33,926 bases of DNA from Plantago elongata (taxonomy: Eukaryota; Streptophyta; Magnoliopsida; Lamiales; Plantaginaceae): the NCBI GenBank assembly GCA_036897095.1, contig JAYMSP010001279.1, positions 1-33,926 of the forward strand. Direction: 5' to 3'. Shown piece by piece: positions 1-13,509 of the stretch. The notes beneath the pieces were generated by a model. That model ran no database searches, was not told where the DNA came from, and saw nothing but the letters and a program-made list of their open reading frames with translations. A program made the translations under genes and the position numbers. The first letter of the stretch is position 1, and each line of letters starts with the position of its first letter.

Positions 1-3000
1 AGGGTATATCCCTTTTCTTTTGTAAGAATAAATTATTCGTATAAGTCTTAAAGAGCTCTAGGGTGTAAAGGGTAATTCCTATAACTAAAAAGTTTTCTCT
101 TAATTCTTAATTATAGAAGGAAGGGCTGGTCTATGCTCTAATTCTATATAATACATAATTATGAAGGGTGCTTAGAACCAAATATTTTTTAGTGCTTGTA
201 TAGATAAAACTGGAGCAAACTTATTTATGGGGTACTTTTTTTACTAACCTATGAAAAGTAGTGCTTAAATTTTATACAAAAGCGTAGAAGACTACTATCT
301 CTCTTTTAAATAATATATTATGTTACGAGTTAACCTTCTTTCCATAAATAACTTGCGCCGTAAGAAGGGGATAGGTAAGAGTTCTCTAAATAGGTTGGTT
401 GCAGTATCTTAATAAGCAACTAAATTATAAGAGGAGATACCCCAGTATGTATTGTATCTTAAAATTTTTAGATAATTTTATTTTAAATATTTATACCTTC
501 ATTATATTTGAATAAATGCCCTTAGTGTATCTAACCAATAAAGAATTGAGAATACTAAATCACTATTATATAGTTAAGCGTATTAAAAGGAAGTACTACT
601 AAACAGAAAAACTATATATAAACTTAATTAGAGAAAAGCAGATGTCACTAGTTATCACTAGGCAAGAGTTTTCCTTATGTGTCTTTTCCTCAAGCTTATC
701 TTATAGGGTACCTTTATTTAACCTTTCTTAGGTTGTACCCTTGGAGAGAATGTTGCCTAATATTTAGAGGGAATGCCTCAGTATATCTTAAGTTTATTAA
801 GCTTTTGCTAGGAATAAAAATTATTTCAGAGTGTATAATAAGAACTCCCTTTAGTAAATAATTATGCTAGGTAAGTATCACTTTATATTTAATAAATTAG
901 AGCTGGCTTAGGGAAGAACTTATGCACGATTCCTTCTTTACTAAGAATAATTATAAATACTCATTACAGTAAGTACTCTTTCCTATCTTCCCTATAAAGG
1001 AATAATAAATATGTATCCTTGCTCTTTTAAGTAACTAATAAGAGTGTACGAGAGTACTAGTCTTATAGCTCTCAATGCTTTTATCTAGGACAAGAGAGTA
1101 ATACCCTAGTTTAGTTTGTTAGTACCTTATAAGCATAAGAATCATTTTACTAAAGAGTAATAGGAGGGATACACAAAATATTAATGGCGTTTTATATATA
1201 AACGATACACCAATATTTTATCTCTTATAAGTATTTTATATAAAATTATATTTATATGCGTGTGAGAGTCTTACTTAAACATTTATTATTTATTTTATAA
1301 ATCTATGTTCCTTTAATAGATAATTGCGTATACTTTTATGAAGAGTGACTTAGTGCAAACCTTTATTAATCTAAGACATACTAGAGCTATAAATACTGCC
1401 ACCTTTTCTTAACAGTATTAACTATAACCCAATAGATTTCATAAATAAAGTTTCGTCTCTATAGAATTAGAATATCATATTTAGTAATAATTTTTATTAA
1501 TACATATTTTACAAGTATGTCTAGAATAATTCTTTACTATAGAGGTAGTCAGGGGCGGAGTGCACTATCTTAAATACTAGCTTATCTAAGCAATAAATTA
1601 TATATATATATATTATAAAGGACTAAATATAAACTCAAGTACAATACTACGTATATATTTCTATAACTAAAGGGGTAAGTGTTTCTCTCTTATATGCCTA
1701 GCATTCTAGTCTTTCTTATCCCATAGTTATTATTTAGGGGGCATTTAGAATAATAACCCTTGCTTACTTAAGGTATTATACGCGAGTAGTACTTTCTTTT
1801 CTCTTAAACTACGCCTAGATTTACTAAAAAAAGAGCTATTAGATACAATTCACTATTTAATATATTCCTTAAGTCTTTATAGCAACTCGGGTATAATAGA
1901 ACTGCACACTTTAATACATTTATAAAGGAAAGATCTCAAGTACTTTAGTAAACTCTAATACTATATTCTATACGGATATTTCCCTTAACTAATCTAATAT
2001 ACAAGTGTTTTTTATTAAGATTAAGGAAGTAGTACTTTATAACATGAAAGAGGTCACTTATTTTCTCTATAACTCCTTATAAATCTAGAGATACTCTATC
2101 GCTAAGTATAAGGTAAAAGGTCTTATATCAAATATGTAAAGGTATATAAGTGAGCTACTCTAAAATGTAAAAGTGTATAAGCCCTAGATATTTCTCTAGA
2201 ATAAGTAACTCTTTATAAAGCTGTTAAGGGAATATCTACTCTCTATAATAGCTGAGTGTCTTTTTTAACATACTTTAATATAATTAGTAAGTGTTTATAT
2301 AAGTGATAGAGTAATGAAATACCTTATGCAAAAGTACCTAACACACTTGCTGCCCTCTAGATAGATTCTTACTGTTTGCCTCTTAAGTAAAGACTTATAA
2401 TAAATGTCTTAATTTATAAATAATCATTAAATGCAGGGGCATTCTCCCTTAAATAAAGTAGTACTTTCTCCGCAGAGTATACACAAGGAGATTTGCTAAA
2501 TAGAAAGAAAGGAGAGTTACCCTTCTTATTATAATTATAAATATAAGTTATACAATGCAAGCTATACCCCTCTTTTACCTCTAAAAGCTAACAATTATAT
2601 TTATAAGCAAGAGGTACTTCTATAGACTCTCATATATTACAGAGCACGAGCACACTTGCCTATGCATTATATTTTATGAAAGAAGAGGAAGTATTAGGAG
2701 TTGCTTTACTATATCTATCTTAGTTAAATCTTAGTAAAAGTATTGCATTATATTAAGCAAATTGAGTATTACCTCACTATATGCCTCTTTGTAATCATAG
2801 GAACCCCTTTAAATATATACTTAAAGAGGGGATTTCCTACAATATTCTATTTTACTAAGATTTCTTAAAGCATAAGTTTATAGTATACTTTGTAACTTAC
2901 ACATTTAGTAAATTTTTAGTATTATCCATAATTATAGGGTCATATTTTTATTATAAAATATAGCAGTCTATAAGAGTGCTAAAGGAATAAAGTACTTAAA

Positions 3001-3267
3001 TAGGTATACACACTCGCTACAGGTATGCATGCACTCTTCATAAACTAGTAAAGAGAAGTAATTTAATCAACACACGAGTATTCTAGGTTCTTTAGTTATA
3101 GATAATGCTCTAGTACATAGAGGAGGACCCTCATATTCTTGCTCGAGTTAAATTACTTTTACATATTTATCTATAAAAGAAAGAGGATATGCCCTTTCAC
3201 TTACATTTAATAACGCCTTTAGTAAATTTAATTTAATCTCTAAGGCAAAGGGGCATTAAATCTGTAT

Positions 3268-3323
3268 TTAATAGAATGTTTAGCTCAAGTATAAGTATGC
3301 GCTAACTCTAAACATTCTATTAA
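3268..3323. repeat. Perfect 16-bp inverted repeat
   Basis: The arm ttaatagaatgtttag (3268-3283) is exactly complementary to ctaaacattctattaa (3308-3323), with a 24-base loop. It is one of the longest perfect inverted repeats found by eye and could form a stable hairpin. Confidence 0.9.
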
Positions 3324-3542
3324 TAAGTAAAAGTAAGGTATACTCTATTATAACTCTATAGGTATTTAATTATAGTAACTATTTCTTCTAGCTGACATAT
3401 TCAAACTATGAAGTCTTTAGTAGTATTCTCTTATGTATAATACCCTAGTAAAATATTGGCATGCGTGCCGTATAAATAAATATAAATAAAGAGAATTGTT
3501 TTATGTACCCTTCCTTCGCACGCATTACTAATGCTTTAAAAT

Positions 3543-3565
3543 CTTAAGCTTAACATAAGCTTAAG
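3543..3565. repeat. Perfect 10-bp inverted repeat
   Basis: The arms are cttaagctta (3543-3552) and taagcttaag (3556-3565), separated by the 3-base loop aca. A tight hairpin is possible. There is no adjacent gene for it to terminate. Confidence 0.9.
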
Positions 3566-4429
3566 AAAGGCATCTAGAGAGTCTATTCCTAAAAAGGGGT
3601 GATCTATGTAACATTTGAAGGAGTATTAACTAAGAGAGCTTAAGTCTTACTAGTAAGATCTATTATAAATGAGAGTATTTAGAGCAAGTTACTCCTTAAA
3701 TTATTATATAAAGTATACAAGAGGGTTTACTTCTTCTAGCGTAAGTATGTGTTATAGGTATCCCATATTCTATAAGGGTAGGTACTTAAGGGATTGTTCC
3801 GTTTTATCCTAGTAAGTCTCCTCTAGAGTATAAGTGAAGGGTAGTTTATAAGGAAAAAGAAGAGAGCATCTTACCTTAATAGATTGCACTAGATTACTCT
3901 TGGTATAAATAGCTTATAACGAGTCTTATAAAGAGTACTGACTTAGCAGTAAACCCCAGAGTACTCTCTTACAAGCACTAATAGTATACTAATCCTTTCT
4001 TAATAATTATCTAAGAAAAGTACTCTAGCGTATAGGTAACTTTCTAAATACTAATTTATATTAAAATACTTCCCCATAAAGTCTTGAATATAATAGAGTA
4101 GTAATAGGACAAGTATAGTAGGCTCCTTTACTTATAAAAAAATGCTAGTTCTTTAAAGCTAGCTGAAACTATTTATCTAATGATATAAGATACAATTTTA
4201 ATAGATTAAATTTAATAAATAAGAGCCTATGTAATATTTTAAGCTAGAATGAGTAGTCACTTGCCATATAAAAGTGAAGGATCTTCTAGAGTAGAACCTA
4301 TAATACTTATCTTTAAGTACCATAGCTATAAGAATAGTCTCAATAGAATCACTCTTTTATTCTACACGTCCCATTTATGTTATTTATAGATTCATTCTAA
4401 AACCAATTTTAATCATATACCTAAACCTT

Positions 4430-4442
4430 CCCCCCCAAAAAA
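4430..4442. repeat. C7A6 homopolymer tract
   Basis: Seven C followed by six A, conspicuous in DNA of about 30 percent G+C. The only comparable tract noticed is the opposed T7G7 at 29805-29818. Confidence 0.9.
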
Positions 4443-4905
4443 GTTTATAAGAAAAACTATACTCTTTACACGTGTCTTTATTAAGCAAAGAGGTCTCCTT
4501 CATAAAAGTGCATTGGCCCCTAGATAAATACCTCTTACTGCGTACACACAGGGGATCTTCACATATAATATAGTAGAAAGGATTTCTTTTAGTTAATAAA
4601 TTATCATATATTAGTTATGTACACTCGTACCTTAATGTACTTGTTAGAATAGAGCTATGATTTAACCTATATGAATAGTGAAATAATTTCTAATTATAGA
4701 AACATCTGTAAGCAGTTTACTACGATAACAAACACTAATAAAGAGCTCAACACGCTTATGCCAGAATGATAATACAAAAAACACTAAGAACTGTTCTGTA
4801 CTACACCTCCTTAGAACTTATTAGAGTACGTCCCTATATAAGCCTAAGTTTTAGGAAGAACCTAGCCATATTGTATGTATAGGACTATAAATATTCTCTA
4901 GCTAG

Positions 4906-5094
4906 ATGGACCATAACAAATATTCAAATTTATGCAAGATCATAGGTCTTAATATTATGATCTATTATGATTATTCCATAGTAGTATTATACCTTGTTAA
5001 TTTCCTCTGTTACGGTATAGACATTTTCCTTGTTCTTTTTTTAGAATATAGAGTAAAAAAAACACTAAGGATAATACATTATATAATAGTATAA
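4906..5094 (+). CDS. Unrecognised 62-residue hydrophobic reading frame
   Basis: This frame runs from ATG 4906 to TAA 5092-5094. After a polar start (MDHNKYSNLCK) the predicted protein is strongly hydrophobic between about residues 12 and 50, with stretches such as YSIVVLYLVNFLCYGIDIFLVLFL that could form one or two membrane segments. It ends in a short basic and isoleucine-rich tail. No family is recognised. It lies near the left edge of the 4681-9060 island. A hydrophobic composition is expected from any T-rich chance frame, so this is weak evidence for a gene. Confidence 0.15.
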   Translation: MDHNKYSNLCKIIGLNIMIYYDYSIVVLYLVNFLCYGIDIFLVLFLEYRVKKTLRIIHYIIV

Positions 5095-8000
5095 GAAGTA
5101 TAAGAGTACATACCATATAACATGTCAATTTTAAATTAGGGTTACTTCTTCCTCCTTAAATCAATTTAACATTATCTCTTTCCTTTTTCATTACTTTTAT
5201 ACGTTTTCTGGGTGCATCTTTACACTTATATAGTTTTAGTACTAAACTATTAAATACACCTTACCCAGGAGGAATAGACACTTGTAACTTAGAAAATGCT
5301 AGGTTAGATTAATTATGTAAAATATTATAGTAATGCTATTATAGTCTAGCAAAGCTTTTATTTCTTATACTTTAACTTACATTTATTTTTTATAAATTAA
5401 TAGACATCTTTTTTCTAGTAGAAACTTATTAAAATTAAATCATCAAAAGTATCGAAATCACACTCGACTTTTTTTTTAGTATAAAGATATGTATTAACCT
5501 CTGCCAATCTTTATTATAGAAGATCTGTCCTCACCTATTTTAAAAGCATCTTTAATGTGACGTACTTATTGTTATGTTATTCCCTAAGGATACACTTTTT
5601 GTAGTTACCAAGTATAACTCTTTTAAAGAAAAATACACCTTATGAAATATACCCTATAATATGTTGTTGCTTTTTCTATTATTTACTTAACTTATGTTAC
5701 AAGACAAAGGATGTTTACTCTATGCATAAATGTTAAAAGTTCTTCCAGCAAATAGAAAATAAGAAGTATTATTATTATTAGCAGCATGCTTAAGATACGA
5801 ATATAGTTCAAGAGTATCTTAGTAAGACTTTTTAGTCTTTGCAACCATTAGCATTGTATACTACCATGTACCCTTTCTTAGGTCTATTCCAGTCAACTTT
5901 TTAAACACTTTGTATAAGTTTATGAAAGCAAGCTAAAGATAATGTTGTCATGTAGCTTCTATACCCAGTCCGAAGTATGTAAGCAAAGTTTCTTAACTTC
6001 ACGTCTACCGAGTAACACTATAGATTAAGTATACTGGAAAGTAGTGAACTCTTATCTTTGTAATATAACTTCTCCCTGAAAAATATATGCTCTTTACTTG
6101 TGCACTATGTATTATTAAGTAACCCTTGTTATTATTTTACATTTACAACAATTAGTGAGTATATAAAACTACAAAATGATTCGTATCGCTTGTTTGTGAT
6201 CTATAAAAAGGAAGCAGTTAACTTTTTTAATGTGTGTCATAAAAAAAGAAAACGATACCTCTCTCTACAAATAAAAGTTACTCTAATATAAAAATAGAAT
6301 AGAATTATAGTTATTATATAAAAAAATAAAAAGTACGCACAAACCTTACTACATATATATAATGACTATAATACCAAGATAACCTTCAAAAAAGAAGTTG
6401 GGGAAGTCCTACTGGAAGAATAAAAAAAGTAGTTTTATCTGTATTAGTGTGAACAACTTATATGTATTACTAGCTAGGTAACCCCATAGCGTAGGTAAGA
6501 GTTACTATATCAATTATTATTAGTTAATTATATAATGTAGTACTATGTTAGACTCATAAAGACTAAAAAGTAATTCACCCCCTCGGGATTATCCTAAATC
6601 TCTTAGTATTGCTAACAAGCATTAGATAAATTAACTCATAGACGTGATAATTGCTCTCCTTTGAACAACACTTGTTAGAATTTCCGGCTCATATTATATA
6701 ATATATAACTTTAAGTTAAGTAAGAGTGCGTTTTACTTTGCACAAAAAGACTCTAAGAAAAGTACAGAGTACCACTTGTCTAATTTATGTCTTCATTATT
6801 AGTGGTCAACTAGAATTTATTAAAAAAAAATAATTATGTAAGGTGCTTTAACTTATAAATTAGGTATAGAGTTTTCTCCCACGCGTGCATGTTGCTTTGC
6901 TAGAAAAGTACTCCAGAGGTTCCTCGAATGGTATTAGCGTGCTTCTTAATTATTTTCTCTTGTGCTCCCTTATAGAATTTTATATTGTTTTCTTCTTGAA
7001 TTTAAATAGACCAAAAATACTTGGTTAATAATAGAGTTGTAAAAGTACTAGACCCTTTGTAGTAAATTGTATTTCGACATGGAACTAAAGTTTTTATCTT
7101 ATAAACACCTTTACCTAATACATAATGACTTGCTTCGTTGCTTGTTGTTTCAAAATAGACTTCCTTGATGTTGACCATAATACATTTACGAAAGGAGTTT
7201 TCTTAGAAGAATACCTTAAACTCAAGGATTTAAATTTATAAGAAGAGTCCTTATAGAAATATCTAGGAGGAATCTATATAGTCACACAAAATACCTCGTA
7301 TTTCTTAGGAGGAATTCTAATAAATATGTAGGAAAAGAAGATACTTGTTCTTGTTATGACTAAGTACTTTTATTAAGTAAACACACTTATTTAGTTTTAT
7401 ATACTCTACCTTCCATATTTTCTCTTAGACTTCTTCTACTGGCAAGATTTTTATTATTAAACTTCCAAGTATTATTTTATTAGAATTAAGCAAACATAAA
7501 TAGACTACTGCGGCCGTAAAGTAGTAAATCCAAAGCATGCAATTACTAGACTTGGTTTTGGTTATTCATTTGTAGAGAAAAGTCATACATATTCAAGAGA
7601 GAGAACTCGTAATAATTTTGTAATGATAGCTTAATAGAGTAAATCATTTACTAACCTTATATGAATCTACTTAGAGAGAATTCATTGTTATAAGAAGATT
7701 TTACCCCTTAACATGTTTTCGTATAGAAAAAAGTTTCTATGGAACTTACGAGGCCCCATCCAATAGTAAGGAAATATTCTATAGCCACTTACTAAGTTTG
7801 TACAACATAACCTAAGTTCGTTCTCTTCTTTATTTCTCTACTAAGTGAAGTTCTTTAAATTTCCTTACTCTTTTTTATTTCTCCTACTTAAATGACTTTC
7901 TTTTTAGAGTACTTTAAACTATTTTTGCTAGGATTTTGGAGAGTACAAAAACTTGACTGTAGTTATGTGCTAAATCAATGCAATTAAAGGCCTTCCTATT

Positions 8001-8818
8001 ACGATTAGGGGATCCATTGATTCTTAGAGTAATACATTATAGATAGGTACTTTAGACTATACATAGTTTCTTCCTTGTTTGTCTTTTTTTGTGGATTAGA
8101 CTTTTCTTTCGTACTAGATATTACAGAGTTACCTTCTTCTTAGAGTTATTAGATTACTATATTAGATACAAGACTAACATGACTTATTTTAGATCCTGCA
8201 TATTTTCTTTTGCATAAAGATACAACTACATCTATTCTATATCTTCTCTATTTATTTTGCTAAAATTTAATTATATTTTACTTCACAAATTTATAATACT
8301 TTCTTCTTTATGAATAATAAGTGTATACTTTTTGCTTATGGCATACTGCTATTAGTGTAGTGAGTGAACGTTTAATGAGCAGTTATGATGTCCAATATAT
8401 TAATATATATATATTATAGTAGAGAGTAAAGACCCTTAAGTATAAAATAAAAAGAAGCTCTCCTAGTAAAATACTATATGCCCCAAACAGCCTTGCATAA
8501 ATAGATGACCCAACGTATCCCTGTGGAGTTTTTTACAATATTTTGATTTCCACTCCATGCAAAGACGACATATAATTCTTAAAATATGCATTGCTAACAC
8601 CTAATAGTAGGTCATGACTGCAATGTTTTATCCTCTTCGTAATATAACGTTGTTGTCTAGAGAAAGCATATACTTATAGAGCTTTATAGATACACCCCTA
8701 CCCCGTGACGTGGTGACCCTCTTTATTCTTCTTTAAGTAAGTGCTTAATAAATTATGCTTTAGTAAAACAGTTTGCACCACATAATTAGTAGACTTTTTA
8801 GGTGAAGAATGAAATCTT

Positions 8819-9028
8819 CTATAGAAATGTATTACAAGAAAGACTTTGAATGAAAGGTGGTCTCAGGAAATTGAAGAAACGTATGTATGAGAGAGAACAA
8901 ACTAAGAGTTGTAAGAACGATATTATACTAGAGCTCAACAGAATTTGACAAGGAATGCCCTGTAAATTTAGAGGAAACGTATCATTCCTTATAACAAAGC
9001 ATGTAATAACTTTAATAATAACTAACAT
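8819..9028 (-). CDS. Unrecognised 69-residue reading frame
   Basis: This minus-strand frame begins with ATG at 9026-9028 and ends with a stop at 8819-8821. The predicted protein is hydrophobic and serine- and leucine-rich (for example ISFLQLLVCSLSYIRFF), and no family is recognised. It lies at the right edge of the 4681-9060 island, just before matrix texture resumes. On the plus strand the same bases have several stops in every frame. Length and composition are compatible with chance, and confidence that this is a real gene is low. Confidence 0.12.
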   Translation of the reverse strand: MLVIIKVITCFVIRNDTFPLNLQGIPCQILLSSSIISFLQLLVCSLSYIRFFNFLRPPFIQSLSCNTFL

Positions 9029-9234
9029 TTATATTATAAATAACTAGCTGACATCACTACCTTGCCTAAGTAATTATACCCTGGAGTCGCCTTAATCTAT
9101 GGAATTCCTAAATGATAAACTACATGTTTTAGTTAGAGTTCTTGATTACTCTTATTATTCTTATTATATTGGTATATAGTTTTGATTACTTTAAAGTCTT
9201 GTACTCTTTAGCCTAGACTTTTTTTAATTTATTT

Positions 9235-9251
9235 ACATGCATCATGCATGT
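9235..9251. repeat. 17-bp palindrome
   Basis: The arms acatgcat and atgcatgt are separated by a single C. It lies just inside the matrix, about 175 bases right of the 4681-9060 island. Confidence 0.9.
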
Positions 9252-9984
9252 TGTGTGCACTACTTATGCTTATGAGTAAGGCTTTAAGTAATTTCTAGAA
9301 AGAGATAAATAGTTAGAATTAGGCATAGAAAGAGTCCCTTTTGTTAGTAGATTTTTATACCTAACTTTTTAAGAGACCTATACTCTTCTTTAGTAGTAGC
9401 ATATTTTATGGGTCATTTATATTACTTTAACAAGTAAGTGCTTAAGTAAATTCATTATTAAGGTAAAGGTACACGAGCACAGGTACATGTTTATGAAGAA
9501 AGAATAAGGTACTCTCTATAGCTTAACTTAAAAAATTATTCAAGGCATACTAAGTACGTAGAATCTTTTCTTTTTGCCTTAGGTTATTTTTGCAGCTTAA
9601 TCTAGTAATAGGCAATCACACTTACATATTCAAATTTAAATATGCATAATTACGACGTACAAATAGACTCTCTTTTCTAGCAAAGTATGTCCCCAACAAG
9701 GCATAGGTGGTTCTAAAGGGATGTTTTAAGTCATAACTTTTTATATTATTTAATTAAGAACTAAGCTAGAGTTTAAAAGTACACGCGGCAAGTTACCTCT
9801 TTCTTATAAGGTTAGAGTAATACAGTGCCTTTCTTAACTAATATTATGCGCGTAATAAGAAGCAACCCCCTTCTTCTAACTATTTATCAGGGAGCTTAAT
9901 ATTTATACAATTTTTTATAAAATGCAAGAGTAGTAATATAAGAAGGGTTTTTATAGTACATTCATAAATAATAGATAAGATAGA

Positions 9985-10002
9985 GAGCTTTATTTAAAGC
10001 TC
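9985..10002. repeat. 18-bp hairpin
   Basis: The arms gagcttta (9985-9992) and taaagctc (9995-10002) are perfectly complementary around a 2-base tt loop. Confidence 0.9.
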
Positions 10003-10236
10003 ATATAGTATATTTAGTGACCTTTATAAAGTCTTAATTAAAATGTGAGAATGTAGCACCTTCTTAGTAAATAAGGGTCATATAAGAAGTAGGCTTAATT
10101 TAAGTTTAATAGTACATGTAACCCCGCCCTCTTTTAGTGTTAGGTATTTTATAAGAGAAAATATCGCGTTTAGTAAGCATGTATAGTTATACACATTAAA
10201 GTTAATCACTTAATAAGTACTGCTAAATTATGTACA

Positions 10237-10262
10237 TCTATTAAGTGTATCTATTAAGTGTA
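10237..10262. repeat. 13-bp tandem duplication
   Basis: The unit tctattaagtgta occurs twice head to tail with no mismatch, which suggests a recent local duplication. Confidence 0.95.
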
Positions 10263-13200
10263 AGGTGGCCTCTTTGCCTATAACAGTATTTCCAAGAGGT
10301 ATAGGTATTATTCCAGTTATTTATATAGTACTTTTCTAATTAGAGTATGCTTTTACTAGTTAATTATAAACTATAAAGGGAAAGGCAGGGGAGTACTTAT
10401 GTATACTTCTCTAATATTCTATTTAAGAAAGGGGCGACTTAATTTATAACCTACGCTTTACTAGCTACATACAATAAATGACTTGGGGAGCCTTTCTCAG
10501 GATAACAACACTTATACGTAAAAGAGGTACTTAAGTGCTCTTTCTACTTAACAACAAAGTGTGTTGCATACCCCCTTATAATTCCTATACAAGGGCTTTA
10601 CAAATATTTATTACTGCAGAAGTGTTGCATTAAATATAATAGGCTCCAGAGAACTCTTTCATAAAATGTTTAAGTTTATACCTGCAACCAATTATTGGGA
10701 AGTATATTTATTTGTATTAGACTAATTGAAGATCTTGCTCTATTTATGTGCTTATTGCTTAAGGAATTCCTAGTTTACTATATAATGAAATAATGAAGAG
10801 TTAAACCTCCCCTAAAAATTGAATATTACCTATTAAAGCAAAGAGAGTTGCCCTTTTCGCTTGTATTATTTAGTAACACGAGTAATGTCTTCTTCTTTTA
10901 CTAAAAAGTAAATGCTAGCGCGCCTTTAATTTAAAGAGGATTTTTTTATTTATTTGTAAATATAATTCTAGTAATCTCTATAGCATATAATCGAAGGAGT
11001 AATCCCTATTACTTACTAGAGTGACTTAAAAAAATAGTGTTCATAAAATACATACTTCATTTGATACTTTATAAATAATTATACCTTAATATGAAATAGC
11101 ACGTAATTCCTTAAGCAAATAATTAGGCAAAGAAAAGCATGCTAAGCTAGCATTAAAGCACTTCCTATTAGACTTGAGTTATGCCCTATTAGCCAAGATC
11201 CTCCTATTACTAGAAATTTATATTTTAAATTAATTCCTTTTACACTTAAGAGAGGCCATAGAATCCTATTTAGTAAAATTAAGCCACTTAAAAAAAGCAA
11301 AGATCTATAGGAAAAGAGAGCGTTATCTTTAAAAAATCTTTAGATCTTAAGTATGTTATAAAAGACCTATTTATAGCACACCGTCTAGAATAGTTAGACT
11401 CTCCTAGTAAAGTAGGTACTGTACTTGTCTCACTCTAAAGTCCCTTAACTCACTAGTAATGAAGTACCCCTATTACCCTAGAGAGAGTATTATAAAGAAT
11501 ATGATGCTTGAGCGTACCCTTTAGGCTTGTTGTCTCCTTAATAACAACTTCTAATTAGTTAGTGAGTTTCAGGTCCTGTTGTCGCCAGTCTCCTCCTTTT
11601 AACTTCAATGAATACTTAAACGACTATAACTAGGCAATGATTAAGCTGCATTCTTTGGGTATAATCAGGAGAATGTTTCTATTACTACTTATAGACTGGA
11701 AAGCTAATAATATAAAGCCCTTTTTATTATAGGGGAGTTGTTCCTTACTCTAAATTACTTAATTATAGGGCCAGAAAAGAATTCACTATACCTATCTATT
11801 TTAATAAAATAGACTTAAAGAATACCTATACCTTTTGTTAAGGAAATGCCTACACCTAAGTGGAGCGTCCCCCAATAATTAAGATATATACTTATATTCA
11901 TTACACGTAGTCCCTTAAAAGTACTCGAGTCTTCTTTTATAGTAAATTTATAATAAAGATGATACTTAAGTAACTAACAAAAGATGTATACACGTGCAAC
12001 CAACCCTCTCTATATATATCTTACTTAACCTTTTTATATTCTTAAAGTTATACATTGCTTTAAACTATAGAAAATATTTTTTCTTTGGAGTAAACACCAC
12101 TGATAAGGGTGCTTTTCCCTAAGTACTATTGCATAAATACTTAGTTTTTAATTATGCAGCACGCTTAGAAAAAGTCTACTAGAGCTTAAAAAGTGACCCT
12201 ATTTTAAGTGAAGCGCGTATCTTATAAAAAGGTAATTCGATATAAAATAAAAAAAGAGCCCCTAGAAAAGCTTATAAGACCCATTATAACTAATACAATA
12301 GAAAAAAGTATCTCCTTTAGTAACGACTGCTATACTTTAAAATAGAGAGAGGCATTGTTTTAACAATTATTTAGTCTTAAGTTACACATACATAATTAGG
12401 CAGTCACTCGCTAGATCTTATACTTTATAAAATACTTTGCTACGCTACATACCTCTAGGGCAGTGATTTATGGAAAATCTATTACTATTTAAAATTAATT
12501 GAGCTTACGCCATTATCTCTTAAATACCTAATTTACTACTAAACTTAGTGAGTCAAGAATATACTATAGATCTTTATGCAAACTATTTCTTGCAACTAAT
12601 AATTATATACCCTTTCCTTTAGTATAATAATGTAGAGCTTTGCTATTAATAGGTGAGTAATTTAGCCACTCAATATATTTATGGCTTGAAAGTGCTTATA
12701 CAACTTAGTACTTTAATAGTTAAGAAATAATTAAGCCTTAGAGAGTTTTTTTTACTACTCCATTTAAATATGCTTAGCTTAGCAAACTGCTAACATATCT
12801 AAGCAAGATTAGGCACAGGCAAATTAAGTGCTCGTGCTTGTCCCCTAATAATCAAGCATCTTTTAGACAAATAAGTACTTGCCTCTTATACTTGAGTAAT
12901 TCTTAAGTAAGCATAATTATAAATTAAGGGTAGAGTGTATCACTAATACCTTGTATAAACTCAAGTAATCTACGCGAAATTAAAGGACGCAGATTAACTC
13001 TTTGCTATAATAAATAGGGGAATTATCTATTATACCATAAGAATCCTCCAATTCATCTACTAGTAACAAAGCTTGTAGACGACTTAAGTTACTACATTTA
13101 TACAAACTATGTGAGAAGGAGTATAATCATAGTACCTTATTAGTCCTATATTATAAATTTATATACTCCAGCATATTAACTAGAAAACTATATAAAATGC

Positions 13201-13491
13201 CTTGATAAATATCTAAGGGCGCATAGAAAGCTAGCCGCCCTTGCCTAGATGCTTTTTTTATTTGATAAAGAGTTAGACTTAATTAAGCTATAACATACCT
13301 CTTCATAAAGTATTAGATAGCCCAGGAATTCACCTAGAAGTAAGCACTCCTGCCTTATATAAATTATAACTTGAAAGAAGAATATACTACCCTAAAAAAA
13401 GAAAGAGTTTCCTTTATCAACAAAGATACTTATACACGAAGTTGTTCCTATCTTCCTTATTATTTTCTTCTAACTAACTATGCTCTTTTTT

Positions 13492-13509
13492 AAAGTATTA
13501 AAAGTATTA
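13492..13509. repeat. 9-bp tandem duplication
   Basis: The unit aaagtatta occurs twice head to tail without mismatch. Confidence 0.85.

Larger units (their letters stand above)
1..4680. other. Gene-free AT-rich matrix, first block
   Basis: No gene is recognised. The sequence is packed with short motifs made of a purine run, a short core and a pyrimidine run, such as agagtacactctc-like strings, often followed by tagtaa or tataag. It includes a perfect 16-bp inverted repeat (3268-3323), a 10-bp hairpin (3543-3565), a TA run near 1599-1614 and a C7A6 tract (4430-4442). One 60-codon frame at 679-861 is judged to be chance. The right border with the next island is gradual. Confidence 0.6.
4681..9060. 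other. Non-matrix island, 4.4 kb, no identified gene
   Basis: The purine-core-pyrimidine motifs that fill the flanking DNA become sparse here, and the sequence looks like ordinary AT-rich DNA. Short frames occur at 4906-5094 and 8819-9028. Minus-strand stretches at about 7030-7230 and 7680-7840 stay open for 50-67 codons in one frame, with no recognisable motif. A TA-rich run lies at about 8395-8417 and an ATT repeat at about 5767-5780. The island could be a decayed gene region or inserted DNA. I cannot assign any part of it. Confidence 0.45.

Noticed and set aside
679..861. 60-codon plus-strand frame
   Set aside because: It lies wholly in the repeat-like matrix, has no recognisable features, and is of a length expected by chance.
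6100..6291. 63-codon plus-strand frame with GTG start
   Set aside because: There is no ATG at its start, composition is typical of AT-rich chance frames, and it has no family resemblance.
6640..7240. Minus-strand frame that becomes long if TAA and TAG are read as Gln
   Set aside because: The density of TAA and TAG matches random expectation, the plus strand looks equally open, and TGA is scarce everywhere, so the length carries no information.
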